Origin: Gordonia westfalica
Lineage (GTDB): Bacteria; Actinomycetota; Actinomycetes; Mycobacteriales; Mycobacteriaceae
NCBI RefSeq assembly: GCF_900105725.1
Contig: NZ_FNLM01000034.1
Location: forward strand, 1,364,001-1,428,000
DNA length: 64,000 nt
Direction: 5' to 3'
Shown here: positions 36,812 through 44,795 of the stretch, one piece after another
How positions within the stretch are numbered: position 1 is the first letter of the stretch
Layout: the number at the start of each line of letters is the position of its first letter
The notes under the pieces: generated by a model
What the model was told of the DNA's origin: nothing
What the model saw: the letters and a program-made list of their open reading frames with translations, nothing else
The model's database searches: none
Position numbers and translations under genes: made by a program

Positions 36812-38121
36812 GACTCCAGGAGGTGGTCGCGGAGCGTCGCTCCGGTGTACTTGGTGCGGTAGCGCCCGCGCCGCTGGAGCTCGGGGACAACCATGTCGAC
36901 GAACTCCTCATAGCAACCCGGCGTGTAGGTCGCGATCAGCATGAAGCCGTCTGCGCCGCCTTCGTCGACATAGGCCTCGAGCCGATCGGCGATCTCCGCC
37001 GGAGTTCCCACCAGGACAGGCATGCCCATTCCCATCGCATAGATCTGCGCAGCCTCACGAACCGTGACGGGCTCGCCACCCTTGGCATACAGAATGGATT
37101 CGAACAGACCTTGGATGCCCGGCACCTCGATGTCCTGCACGAAGTCTTCGAGATCGATCGTGGAGAAGTCGAGACCGAAGTGTCCCGAGATCCAGGCCAG
37201 CGCACCCTCGAGGGGGATGCACGACCTGATGCGCTCGTACTTCGCGACGGCTTCGTCGTGGGTCTCGGCGACTACGGTCTGGACTCCGAAGAAGTACTTC
37301 ACATCACCAGGCACCCGGTCGAACGTCACCACGCGGGAATCGAGGTCGGAGGTGTATTCCTTCATACGCTCGATGTTCGGATGCACCGCGAAGATCGCCT
37401 CGGCATGCTTGGCGGCGAAGTCGCGACCGCGCGGAGATCCGCCCGCCTGCCACAGCACCGGACGCCCCTGGGGAGATGGCGCGACGAAGTGCCGGCCACG
37501 GCACTGGTAGTACTCACCCTTGTGGTCGACGACCGCGACCTTGTCCGGATCCGCGTAGATGCCGCTCTCGGCGTCGGCAATAATCGCGTCGGGCTCCCAC
37601 GAGTCCCAAAGCTTGTAGCACACCTCCATGTACTCCTCGAGGCGGTCATAGCGATCGCCTCGAGGTGCCATTTCCTGGCCGTAGGCGTCCCACTCGCTCT
37701 TCGAGTACGACGAGACCACGTTCCAGGCCACGCGTCCGCCCGAGAGGTGGTCGAGACTCGAGAGGCGCCGGCACATCGAGTACGGGTGCTCGAATGCGGT
37801 CGACAGCGTGACGCCCACGCCCAGGTGCTCGGTCGCTCCGGTGATGATCGGGACGATCGTCGAGGGTTCATGGGTCGGGCATTGCACGGCGTACTTCACC
37901 GTTGCGTCCGAGCTGCCTTCATACGTGTTGTAGGGCGCGAGCTCATCAGCGATGAACACGCCGTCGAACAGGCCACGCTCCATAACACGGGCCATGTGCT
38001 CCCAGTACTCCGGGTCCGTGAACTTCCAGTTGACCTTGTCACGCGGGTGACGCCACATTCCGGTCGCGTGGCTGTTGACGCCGTTCTGGATGAACCCGAG
38101 CAGGTGGATCTTCTTCGACAT
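36808..38121 (-). CDS. FMNH2-dependent monooxygenase, NtaA/SnaA/DszA type
   Basis: A luciferase-like (bacterial TIM barrel) enzyme of 437 aa. It has the group's hallmarks: MWRHPRDKV near the N-terminus, RGLFDGVFIADELA, LSSLDHLSGGRVAWNVVSS, LWDSWEPDAI and QAGGSPRGRDFAAKHAEAIF. Members open C-S or C-N bonds (DszA on dibenzothiophene sulfone, DmoA on dimethyl sulfide, NtaA on nitrilotriacetate). The nearby exporter, flavin reductase and symporter make an organosulfur substrate most likely, but the exact compound cannot be read from sequence. Confidence 0.88.
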   Translation of the reverse strand: MSKKIHLLGFIQNGVNSHATGMWRHPRDKVNWKFTDPEYWEHMARVMERGLFDGVFIADELAPYNTYEGSSDATVKYAVQCPTHEPSTIVPIITGATEHLGVGVTLSTAFEHPYSMCRRLSSLDHLSGGRVAWNVVSSYSKSEWDAYGQEMAPRGDRYDRLEEYMEVCYKLWDSWEPDAIIADAESGIYADPDKVAVVDHKGEYYQCRGRHFVAPSPQGRPVLWQAGGSPRGRDFAAKHAEAIFAVHPNIERMKEYTSDLDSRVVTFDRVPGDVKYFFGVQTVVAETHDEAVAKYERIRSCIPLEGALAWISGHFGLDFSTIDLEDFVQDIEVPGIQGLFESILYAKGGEPVTVREAAQIYAMGMGMPVLVGTPAEIADRLEAYVDEGGADGFMLIATYTPGCYEEFVDMVVPELQRRGRYRTKYTGATLRDHLLES

Positions 38122-38185
38122 CTTGGTCGCTCCTCAATTTTGGATGGACGGAAGGCGTGCGCCACGGGACGGCGTCGACACTCCC

Positions 38186-38533
38186 CTACTGCTCGACCGT
38201 GACGATTTCGGTCGTCTCGGTCGGCTTCGGCTCGGCGGGATGGGATTTCGCGTCGAGACGGAACGCCGCGATGACCGCGACGGCACTGCCCATGCTCAAC
38301 ACCGGCAGGAGATACCAACCCCAGCTGGTGTAGCTGATGAGCAGGAGGAAGCTCGTCGAAGCCAGCACTCCCACAACGGCTTTGACCGCGAATGATCCGA
38401 CTGCACTCACCGGTTCGGTAGCAACACCGCTGTCCGCGCCCGACCGCAGGTGGCGAAACTCGGTGACCATGTGCGCAATGTAGAGCACCGCGATGACGAT
38501 CGCGACGGGTACGGCAATCCAGAAGAGTGTCAT
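38186..38533 (-). CDS. Small membrane protein coupled to the symporter
   Basis: 115 aa with three predicted helices (FWIAVPVAIVIAVLYIAHMV; AVKAVVGVLASTSFLLLISY; YLLPVLSMGSAVAVIAAF) and a charged C-terminal tail. I do not recognise a family. Its ATG overlaps the symporter stop by 4 bp, so it is probably an accessory subunit, as small partners are known for some SSS carriers. That role is inferred. Confidence 0.7.
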   Translation of the reverse strand: MTLFWIAVPVAIVIAVLYIAHMVTEFRHLRSGADSGVATEPVSAVGSFAVKAVVGVLASTSFLLLISYTSWGWYLLPVLSMGSAVAVIAAFRLDAKSHPAEPKPTETTEIVTVEQ

Positions 38534-40041
38534 GACTGCGCCTCCGCAGAATTCGATGCGATGAGGTCTTCCGACTCGTCGCCGTCGGCAAGTTGGTCGC
38601 CACCCTTGTCGAGGCGGCTGAAGTCGTAGTTCGTCTTGGTCATCAGGCTGACGGCCACGACGATGAGAATCGAAAGACCGATAAGTGTTGCAGTGCCGGC
38701 CAATTCGTTCACGGTCTCGCGGACATAGAAGCCCACCGCAGCCGACACGAGGACGCCGAGGATGAAGGCCCATGCGTTCATCCGACGCCAGAAGATCGCG
38801 GCGCCCAGTGGAACGATCAATGCGGCCTTGAAGAAGTAGATCGTGTTGACCGTGGTGATGTAGTCACTGCTCGCCAGAACGACCACGCCGCCGATGATTC
38901 CGCCGGCGACGATGCTTGCCTTGGTGATCTTCAGGAGATTGCGGTCCGACATCGACGGCCAGCGGCGTCGGACGATGTCCGTGGCCACCAGCGAGGACAG
39001 TGCGGAGAATGCCCCGTCGACGGTGGAGTAGCACGCCTGCAGAATGATCATCACGTAGAGCACGATGATGATCACGGGCAGACCCATGTGGGTCACCACG
39101 TAGGGTCCGATCGCTCCGGCACCGTTGGCGCCGAGGTCGTCGTCACTGACTCCCATGGAGATACCCACCAGGCCGAGCAGACCGAGGGTCAACGGGATCG
39201 GATAGAACCACAGACCGGCCCACAGGAAGGTGCGTGCCATCGTCTTCGGCTTCATCGACCAAGCCTTCTGCCAGAAGGTCTGGTCGGCCATCGTCGAAGC
39301 GAGCAAGCCGAGTGCCAGGGTGATACCGAAGCTCACCGCCGCGGCGGGTGCGAACGGTTGGAGGTTCTCCGGATCGGCAGCACCGACCCGGCTGAACACG
39401 GCGTCTGCGCCGCCGGCCTTACCGAGGACGTACAGGACGACCAGCGCGGCGGGAACGGTCGTCCCCAGGGTGCAGAGCGCTCCGGTGATGGCCGATGTCC
39501 AGATACCGCCGAAGTACGAGTACACGGTGACGACGATCAGTGCGACGATCAGAACCGCGGTGGCCGGCAGTCCGAACACCACGTCCATGACGAGGACGAT
39601 TCCGAAGAGGTTGATGAGAATCTCGCAGATGATCATGGCGACCATCACGACGAGCATCAGACTCGCGACCATCGGGTTGTCGAAGCGCTTCCGGATGAAC
39701 TCGACGATGGTGTAACCCTCCGGCATGCGTCGGCGGAGGAGGACTGCGAACGGGATCATCAGCATGACCGCGAGTCCGTTCGGTACGACGAACCACAGTA
39801 GGCCGCTGGTTCCGAAGCTGAATGCTTGAGCCGACGACATCATCACCGCCATGGACCATGTCCAGACAGCGATGATCGATCCCACTCCGAAGCCGAATCC
39901 GACGCGACGGCCGGCGACGATGAAGTCTCCTGTGCCGTGGACAAGCTTCTTCACAACGAGCGCGATTGCCAACAGGCATGCTCCGAGCCCGATGAGCAGG
40001 CAGTAGCCAAGCTCGGGTGACAGTGTCATAAGCGTTCCCAT
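38530..40041 (-). CDS. Sodium/solute symporter (SSS family)
   Basis: About 503 aa with 12-13 hydrophobic helices, SSS-like features such as the GDFIVAGRRVG entry, the AWSWSMAVMMSS-like TWSMAVMMSSAQAF segment in helix 2-3 and ASTMADQTFWQKAWSMK. It imports a small anionic or polar solute with Na+. Two starts are possible (40041 or 40029). With the coupled small membrane protein and the monooxygenase genes behind it, it is the likely importer of the monooxygenase substrate. Confidence 0.88.
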   Translation of the reverse strand: MGTLMTLSPELGYCLLIGLGACLLAIALVVKKLVHGTGDFIVAGRRVGFGFGVGSIIAVWTWSMAVMMSSAQAFSFGTSGLLWFVVPNGLAVMLMIPFAVLLRRRMPEGYTIVEFIRKRFDNPMVASLMLVVMVAMIICEILINLFGIVLVMDVVFGLPATAVLIVALIVVTVYSYFGGIWTSAITGALCTLGTTVPAALVVLYVLGKAGGADAVFSRVGAADPENLQPFAPAAAVSFGITLALGLLASTMADQTFWQKAWSMKPKTMARTFLWAGLWFYPIPLTLGLLGLVGISMGVSDDDLGANGAGAIGPYVVTHMGLPVIIIVLYVMIILQACYSTVDGAFSALSSLVATDIVRRRWPSMSDRNLLKITKASIVAGGIIGGVVVLASSDYITTVNTIYFFKAALIVPLGAAIFWRRMNAWAFILGVLVSAAVGFYVRETVNELAGTATLIGLSILIVVAVSLMTKTNYDFSRLDKGGDQLADGDESEDLIASNSAEAQS

Positions 40042-40275
40042 AGTGCGTGTGGTGACTTGTCGATGCCTGGGCTCCGATGCCCGACTGTCGAAGAGTTCAC
40101 CTGGTTGATGTATGGACCCAGTGCGTCGCCACTGACGAACAGGTGCGCGCCCGGTCGATACGTGATCCGTTGAGAGGAGCCAAATCTCGGAAACGGCCGA
40201 GGCACACCCTTTTTGTAGGGCACGTGCTCCGGTCAGCACACATCCTGTTGTTGCGGATGTGTTACCGGCGTCAGA
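40042..40275. promoter_or_regulatory. Symporter promoter region with a dyad
   Basis: The 234-bp gap between the LysR and symporter genes holds no gene. ACACATCC (40239-40246) faces GGATGTGT (40256-40263), a perfect 8-bp stem with a 9-base spacer. It may terminate the LysR transcript or be a LysR site for the operon downstream. Confidence 0.45.
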
Positions 40276-41328
40276 TCACCGTCTGAAACTTCGTCGTTCC
40301 GCGACCTCGAGGAGGTGACGGGCAGGCTCCGTGAGGGCGTTGTTGCGCGGCGACCACACGGCCGTGATGTTGCGGATCAGCCGGGTGTTCTTGATCGGGA
40401 TCACCTGCATGCGGCCCGACTCGATGTCGTCTCGGACAATGAGCACGCTGAGCACAGCGGGACCGGTTCCGCCGATCACCGCGGTCTTGACGGCCGCGTT
40501 GGTCGGGAGCTCCAGTGCGGGAGGAGCAATCGCGGTCCCGGGCAGCCTCGACTGAACCATGCGCTCGTAGCTGAGTCGCGTTCCCGATCCGATCTCTCTC
40601 GTCACCAGCGGCGTCGCGGCGAGCTGCGCCAGCGAGACACCTTCGGCGTCTGCCCCGGTCCGATGCCCTGCTGCCCATGGATGGCTGGGGGCAACCACCA
40701 GGACAAGCTCATCTCGCGATACCTTCCTGCTACGCAGATCACCCGGCAGATCAGGAGTTTCCACGAAACCCAGGTTGTGCCCGCCGCCGCGGACCAGTTC
40801 GAACACCGTGGAGCTGTTCGCAGCGGTAACGGCCGCGGCGTCTCCGAACAGTTCGCGAAGCTGGACGAGCCAGCGCGGGAAGAGGTACTCGGTGACGGTC
40901 AGGCTTGCCGCAACGCGCACGACCGCGTGGTCGCCTCCGCGTAAGGACCCCATCGTCGTGTCGATTCGCTCGACTACCCCGAGCAGTTCCTCCGCCATTC
41001 CGGCTAGGGTGACGCCTGCTGGGGTGAGCACTGACCCGAATCGGGTTCGCGACACGAGCTGCTGGCCGACCGAACGCTCGAGACGTTTGATTCGAGCTGA
41101 CACCGCCTGCTGGGTCATGTTGAGACGTTCGGCTGCCTGACTGATGCTCTGGGACTGCCCGAGCACCGACAGCGTTTCCAGGAGGGGTACGTAATGTATC
41201 GCCGATGTTTCGACCGCCAACCCTCCCGAATTAGAATTTGTATGAGCACAACCGTTGCTTGTGACGCCACTTCCGATCGTAGTTACCTTCCGTTGTCGTG
41301 ATTCGGACGAGGGTGCCGAACTGTTCAT
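40276..41328 (-). CDS. LysR-family transcriptional regulator
   Basis: 350 aa. The winged HTH is at about residues 43-105 (LETLSVLGQSQSISQAAERL then NMTQQAVSARIKRLE); a periplasmic-binding-like effector domain follows. The N-terminus before the HTH is about 40 residues longer than usual. The ATG at 41328 is supported by a 4-bp overlap (ATGA) with the stop of the RibB-like gene. It probably controls the symporter/monooxygenase genes behind it; its ligand is unknown. Confidence 0.88.
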   Translation of the reverse strand: MNSSAPSSESRQRKVTTIGSGVTSNGCAHTNSNSGGLAVETSAIHYVPLLETLSVLGQSQSISQAAERLNMTQQAVSARIKRLERSVGQQLVSRTRFGSVLTPAGVTLAGMAEELLGVVERIDTTMGSLRGGDHAVVRVAASLTVTEYLFPRWLVQLRELFGDAAAVTAANSSTVFELVRGGGHNLGFVETPDLPGDLRSRKVSRDELVLVVAPSHPWAAGHRTGADAEGVSLAQLAATPLVTREIGSGTRLSYERMVQSRLPGTAIAPPALELPTNAAVKTAVIGGTGPAVLSVLIVRDDIESGRMQVIPIKNTRLIRNITAVWSPRNNALTEPARHLLEVAERRSFRR

Positions 41329-42038
41329 GAGTCCAGCGCCGTCGATACCGACGCGAGGTTGCAACGCTCCACACCGAGATCATGAACGTCGACAACCCTG
41401 ATTCCGAGACGTCGCGCAAGAGCCGACACGAACGCCTCGTCGAGTTCTTCCATCTCATTGACGACCGATGCTGTGGCCACGACCCCGTTCAATCCCGCGG
41501 ACAAGCTCATCGACCACATCGAGTCGTAGATCGACCATCGCGCAGCGCTGAAAGCACCGCCGACCGCGATGGGGATCACGTGGCCCGGGCGCACGAAATG
41601 ATCTGTACGTGCCTCAGGATCGGCGAGGAGACCTATTGTGTGAGCACGATCTGCCCCGGAGATGCCGGTCGTGACGCCGGCCGAAGCGTCAACTGCAACA
41701 CAGAACCGACCACCGTCCCGGTCGAATCCGGGCGTCATCAACGTCAGCCCGGTTCGCACCATCACCTCTTCAGGGACCGTTGCGAGCACGAAGCCCGATG
41801 TATGACGCACCAAGAATGCGGCGGCGTCTGTTCCGAACGACTCGCCCGCGAAACACATATGCGCCTCGAATCCGGCATCGCCGCGTGCGGTGACGATGAC
41901 CGGTGAACCGGACGCAAACGCTTCGTATATGTTCACTGCGTCTGCGCACGTCCTCGGAATCATTTCGCCCGCCGGATCTGGGCCGCTATCTCGCTCGGCG
42001 AGTGGTGCGGTGATAGCCGTAGCTGGTGCATTCATCAT
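41325..42038 (-). CDS. DHBP-synthase (RibB)-like protein lacking key active-site residues
   Basis: 237 aa. The core follows RibB: AVNIYEAFASGSPVIV, FLVRHTSGFVLATVP, VDASAGVTTGISGADRAHTI and RPGHVIPI. The acidic Mg2+/catalytic loop, normally DDEDRENEGD, reads TARGDAGFEAH here, so the essential Arg-Glu and Asp are gone, and the later HTEAAVDL segment is replaced. True 3,4-dihydroxy-2-butanone 4-phosphate synthase activity is therefore unlikely. The start at 42038 has AGGCGG upstream. It is translationally coupled to LysR and heads a flavin-dependent monooxygenase region, so a sensory or flavin-related role is possible. Confidence 0.78.
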   Translation of the reverse strand: MMNAPATAITAPLAERDSGPDPAGEMIPRTCADAVNIYEAFASGSPVIVTARGDAGFEAHMCFAGESFGTDAAAFLVRHTSGFVLATVPEEVMVRTGLTLMTPGFDRDGGRFCVAVDASAGVTTGISGADRAHTIGLLADPEARTDHFVRPGHVIPIAVGGAFSAARWSIYDSMWSMSLSAGLNGVVATASVVNEMEELDEAFVSALARRLGIRVVDVHDLGVERCNLASVSTALDS

Positions 42039-42303
42039 GTGCCGCCTCAAGTCGGGATCGGTTACCGTCCCGACTATTGGCACCACCACAGGACCGCGCG
42101 AATTCCTGGGTTACGGCAGTGTGACGACCCTCAACCCACCGGACACTAAAGATGTGGGATTTCGCCCAGCGTGCCGACAATTCTCGACGAGCCCCGATCC
42201 GTCGGGCATTCTCGTCGGCATGGTCGTCGTGAATCCGATCGCTGTGGGTCGCCCGCACACCAGCCTGTGGGCTGTGTCGGGGCTCGAGCCGGCGTCGCGG
42301 GCC

Positions 42304-42324
42304 ATGTGTATGTGCTGTCGCTGA
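42304..42324 (+). CDS. Cys-rich leader peptide upstream of cysteine dioxygenase
   Basis: ATG TGT ATG TGC TGT CGC TGA reads MCMCCR, three cysteines in six residues, ending 46 bp before the cysteine dioxygenase start. A longer form from an in-frame GTG (42274) would end in the same residues. Cys-rich mini-ORFs act as cysteine-responsive attenuators in mycobacteria, and short leader peptides precede sulfur genes in other actinobacteria. GATCCT overlapping the leader stop (42323-42328) can pair with AGGATC (42360-42365), which includes the ribosome site of the next gene. Confidence 0.55.
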   Translation: MCMCCR

Positions 42325-42370
42325 TCCTCGGTCCCGACCCGCACGTCCACTCCCCCTCAAGGATCTCCTC

Positions 42371-42963
42371 ATGACCTCGACCCTTGCCCGCACCACATCC
42401 GCCGCCCTCCGCTCGCAGAACGTCACGCCCATCGCACGCACACGGGTGGCCGCCGACGCGCCGCGCCCCCGAACCCATCTGCCGACGCACCTGCGACCCG
42501 CCGATCTGCTGCGCATCACCGACCAGGGCGTCGCCGACGTCCTCGACGGCCGCCACGACGCCCTGCTGCCCGCCGAATGGGACGCCACGCACCGCTGGTC
42601 GACGCGTCTCCATGCCGACGACGATCTCGACGTGTGGCTCATCAGCTGGACTCCCGGCGAGGCAACCGAACTGCACGACCACGCCGGCTCGCTCGGCGCG
42701 CTGACCGTCCTGTCGGGATCCTTGCGGGAGTACCACTGGACGGGGGACGATATGGCGGTGCGTGTCCTCGATGCCGGTGACCAGGCCGCCTTCCCCTCGG
42801 GTGGGTGCACGACGTCGTGAAGAACCCGACGATCCAGGTGGCCGGGCCGACCCTGAGCGTCCACGCCTACTCCCCGCCGCTGACCGCGATGTCCTATTAC
42901 GAGGTCGCCGACGCCGGCCACCTGCGTCGCACCCGCACGGTCCTGACCGACGAACCCGAATGA
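42371..42963 (+). pseudogene. Cysteine dioxygenase, broken by one frameshift
   Basis: A cupin with DLDVWLISWTPGEATELHDHAGS (in family form: the HxH-x-E iron site) and a distal HDVVKNP. The frame breaks at about 42797: ...FPSGGCTTS* in frame, while the next frame reads GWVHDVVKNPTIQVAGPTLS and goes on to HAYSPPLTAMSYYEV and TGA at 42961. One base is missing in CCCCTCGGGTGGG. The intact enzyme (about 197 aa) would oxidise cysteine to cysteine sulfinate. It is the first gene after a Cys leader peptide, and the rhodanese overlaps it by 4 bp. Confidence 0.82.
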
Positions 42964-43355
42964 GCGACAAACCCGCTCCTCGCACCATCGACGACGTCCT
43001 CGCCGAGGCCCGCGACCGGATCGAGCGGATCGACGCCGCGTCCGTCCCCGCCGAACTCGCGTCCGGCGCGATCCTCGTCGACATCCGGCCGGCCGCCCAG
43101 CGCGCCGCGGAGGGTGAGGCGGAGGGTGCGCTCGTGATCGAGCGCAATGTCCTCGAATGGCGGTGCGATCCGGCGAGCGATGCCCGCATCCCGCAGGCCG
43201 TCGACCATGACGTGCGGTGGATCATCCTGTGCCAGCAGGGCTATACGTCCAGCCTCGCGGCGGCGGCGTTGCAGGACCTCGGGCTGCATCGCGCGACCGA
43301 CGTGATCGGCGGCTACGAGGCGCTGGCGCCGATCGTCGGGCGATCGGTGCGCTGA
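42960..43355 (+). CDS. Rhodanese-domain protein
   Basis: 131 aa, one rhodanese domain with SGAILVDIRPAAQRAAEGE and the active-site CQQGYTSSLAAAALQDLG (Cys91). It transfers sulfane sulfur. It overlaps cysteine dioxygenase by 4 bp (ATGA), a common pair in actinobacterial cysteine catabolism, where it probably handles sulfite or persulfide products. Confidence 0.9.
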   Translation: MSDKPAPRTIDDVLAEARDRIERIDAASVPAELASGAILVDIRPAAQRAAEGEAEGALVIERNVLEWRCDPASDARIPQAVDHDVRWIILCQQGYTSSLAAAALQDLGLHRATDVIGGYEALAPIVGRSVR

Positions 43356-43373
43356 ATCGACTGACGCCATCCG

Positions 43374-43409
43374 GGTACACCATTTTCTGAATACAGAATT
43401 CGGTGTACC
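43374..43409. promoter_or_regulatory. 36-bp dyad operator of the CmtR-type regulator
   Basis: GGTACACC (43374-43381) and GGTGTACC (43402-43409) form outer arms, and TTCTG (43385-43389) and CAGAA (43394-43398) form inner arms, all on the same centre at 43391.5. The dyad lies 10-45 bp upstream of the regulator ATG, the position of ArsR/SmtB autoregulatory operators. Confidence 0.8.
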
Positions 43410-43418
43410 GTTGCGCCG

Positions 43419-43754
43419 ATGGATACCGTGGCAATCGCACAGCGTGACGCGCTCACGAGATTCGGCTACGCCCTGTCCGACGCGACACGAACGCAGGTCC
43501 TGCTGCGACTGAAGAACGGCGGGGCGTACCCGTCGGATCTGGCCGACGCCATCGGGGTATCGAGGCAGACACTGTCCAACCACCTGGCCTGCCTACGGGG
43601 ATGCGGTCTGGTGGTGGCGGTGCCCGAAGGGCGACGATCCCGATACGAGCTCGCCGACGCGCGCATCGGCCATGCGCTCGACGATCTTCTGGGGCTCGTG
43701 TTGGCAGTGGACCCGGATTGTTGCGACGAATCCGCGACCACCGGGTGCTGCTGA
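43419..43754 (+). CDS. ArsR/SmtB-family metal sensor, CmtR type
   Basis: 111 aa. The winged helix holds LACLRGCGLVVAVPEGRRSRY with Cys58 and Cys62 in the recognition helix, the Cd/Pb ligand pair of M. tuberculosis CmtR, plus Cys101/102 near the C-terminus where CmtR has its third ligand. Two more cysteines end the protein (GCC). It should repress its operon until Cd(II), Pb(II) or a similar thiophilic metal binds. A strong dyad lies upstream and a cation exporter overlaps by one base downstream. Confidence 0.9.
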   Translation: MDTVAIAQRDALTRFGYALSDATRTQVLLRLKNGGAYPSDLADAIGVSRQTLSNHLACLRGCGLVVAVPEGRRSRYELADARIGHALDDLLGLVLAVDPDCCDESATTGCC

Positions 43755-44470
43755 TGGTCTCCGGTCCCGAGATGTCGACGGCACACCCGCCGATGAGCGC
43801 CGGCCGCCGTGAACTGCTGCATCGTCGGATTCGATGGCTGGTCGCGGCAACCATCGCCTACAACGTGGTCGAGGCCGCGATCGCGATCGGCGAGGGCGCA
43901 CGTGTCTCATCCGGCGCGCTGATCGGTTTCGGACTCGATTCGGTCATCGAGGTCTCCTCGGCCGCCGCGGTCGCCTGGCAGTTCGCCGGCGGTGACCCCG
44001 CCCGGCGGGAGAAGGCCGCACTCCGGGTCATCGCCTTCTCCTTCTTCGCCCTCGCGGCCTACGTGGGCGTCGAGTCGCTTCGCTCGCTGTTCGGCCTCGG
44101 CGAGCAGGCACGACACTCCTCCATCGGGATCGCCCTGGCCGCGGTCAGTCTGGTGATCATGCCGGCGCTGTCGTGGGCCGAACGTCGCACCGGCCGGGAG
44201 CTCGGCTCGGCAAGCGCGGTCGCCGACTCGAAACAAACACTGCTCTGCACGTATCTGTCCGCCGTGCTGCTGGCCGGGTTGGCGCTCAACAGCCTGTTCG
44301 GGTGGTCGTGGGCCGATCCGGTTGCGGCTCTGGTCATCGCGGCGGTGGCGGTCCGCGAAGGACGGAACGCGTGGCGAGGAGACGCATGCTGTGCCATCGG
44401 CCGGAGCGACCACACCGACGACAACTGCTCGTGCTGCAACGAAAAGGACACTCATGGCTCGACTCGATGA
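43754..44470 (+). CDS. Cation exporter, CDF-like
   Basis: 238 aa, six hydrophobic helices, no long cytosolic C-terminal domain. The metal-site segments IGFGLDSVIEVSSA and VADSKQTLLCTYLSAVLL fit the CDF-like cation transporters that follow ArsR regulators in actinobacteria. The tail is Cys/His/Asp rich (CCAIGRSDHTDDNCSCCNE), a probable metal-binding end. Its start shares one base with the regulator stop (TGATG). Confidence 0.85.
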   Translation: MVSGPEMSTAHPPMSAGRRELLHRRIRWLVAATIAYNVVEAAIAIGEGARVSSGALIGFGLDSVIEVSSAAAVAWQFAGGDPARREKAALRVIAFSFFALAAYVGVESLRSLFGLGEQARHSSIGIALAAVSLVIMPALSWAERRTGRELGSASAVADSKQTLLCTYLSAVLLAGLALNSLFGWSWADPVAALVIAAVAVREGRNAWRGDACCAIGRSDHTDDNCSCCNEKDTHGSTR

Positions 44471-44795
44471 CTCTGCGAGAGCGCTGTACCGGTCCGAGAT
44501 GGCGGCAGCCGCGGCCACCACGAAACCCGACGAGCGGTGGCGCCATCTCGAACGCGCCCACATCGTGTCTCAGCCAGACCCGTGGCTGCACACCTGTAAC
44601 CACGTCGCAATGTTCAGATTCGCTGTCGGCCAACATGATCGACGCGAAGCGATCGGGCAGGTGGTGCGAATCGTCGTCGCCGCGCCGGGATCCCTGACCG
44701 GCCGCTACCCCGAGGGGAACACCGGACGGGTCGGCGCCGGCCTGATGACGCCGATGCCGATCCCCGACGACATAGCGGCTACGTTGGTCGCATGA
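44454..44795 (+). CDS. DUF3703 protein
   Basis: 113 aa, mostly helical, with RWRHLERAHIVSQPDPWLHT and the conserved PGSLTGRYPEGNTG segment of DUF3703. Members occur beside metal-resistance and thiol genes, but no activity is known. It overlaps the exporter by 17 bp and the DsbA-like gene by 4 bp, so it belongs to the metal operon. Confidence 0.85.
   Translation: MARLDDSARALYRSEMAAAAATTKPDERWRHLERAHIVSQPDPWLHTCNHVAMFRFAVGQHDRREAIGQVVRIVVAAPGSLTGRYPEGNTGRVGAGLMTPMPIPDDIAATLVA

Noticed and set aside
38593-39801. 402-codon plus-strand frame opposite the symporter
   Set aside because: Asp/Glu/His-rich antisense of a hydrophobic membrane protein, a known artefact.
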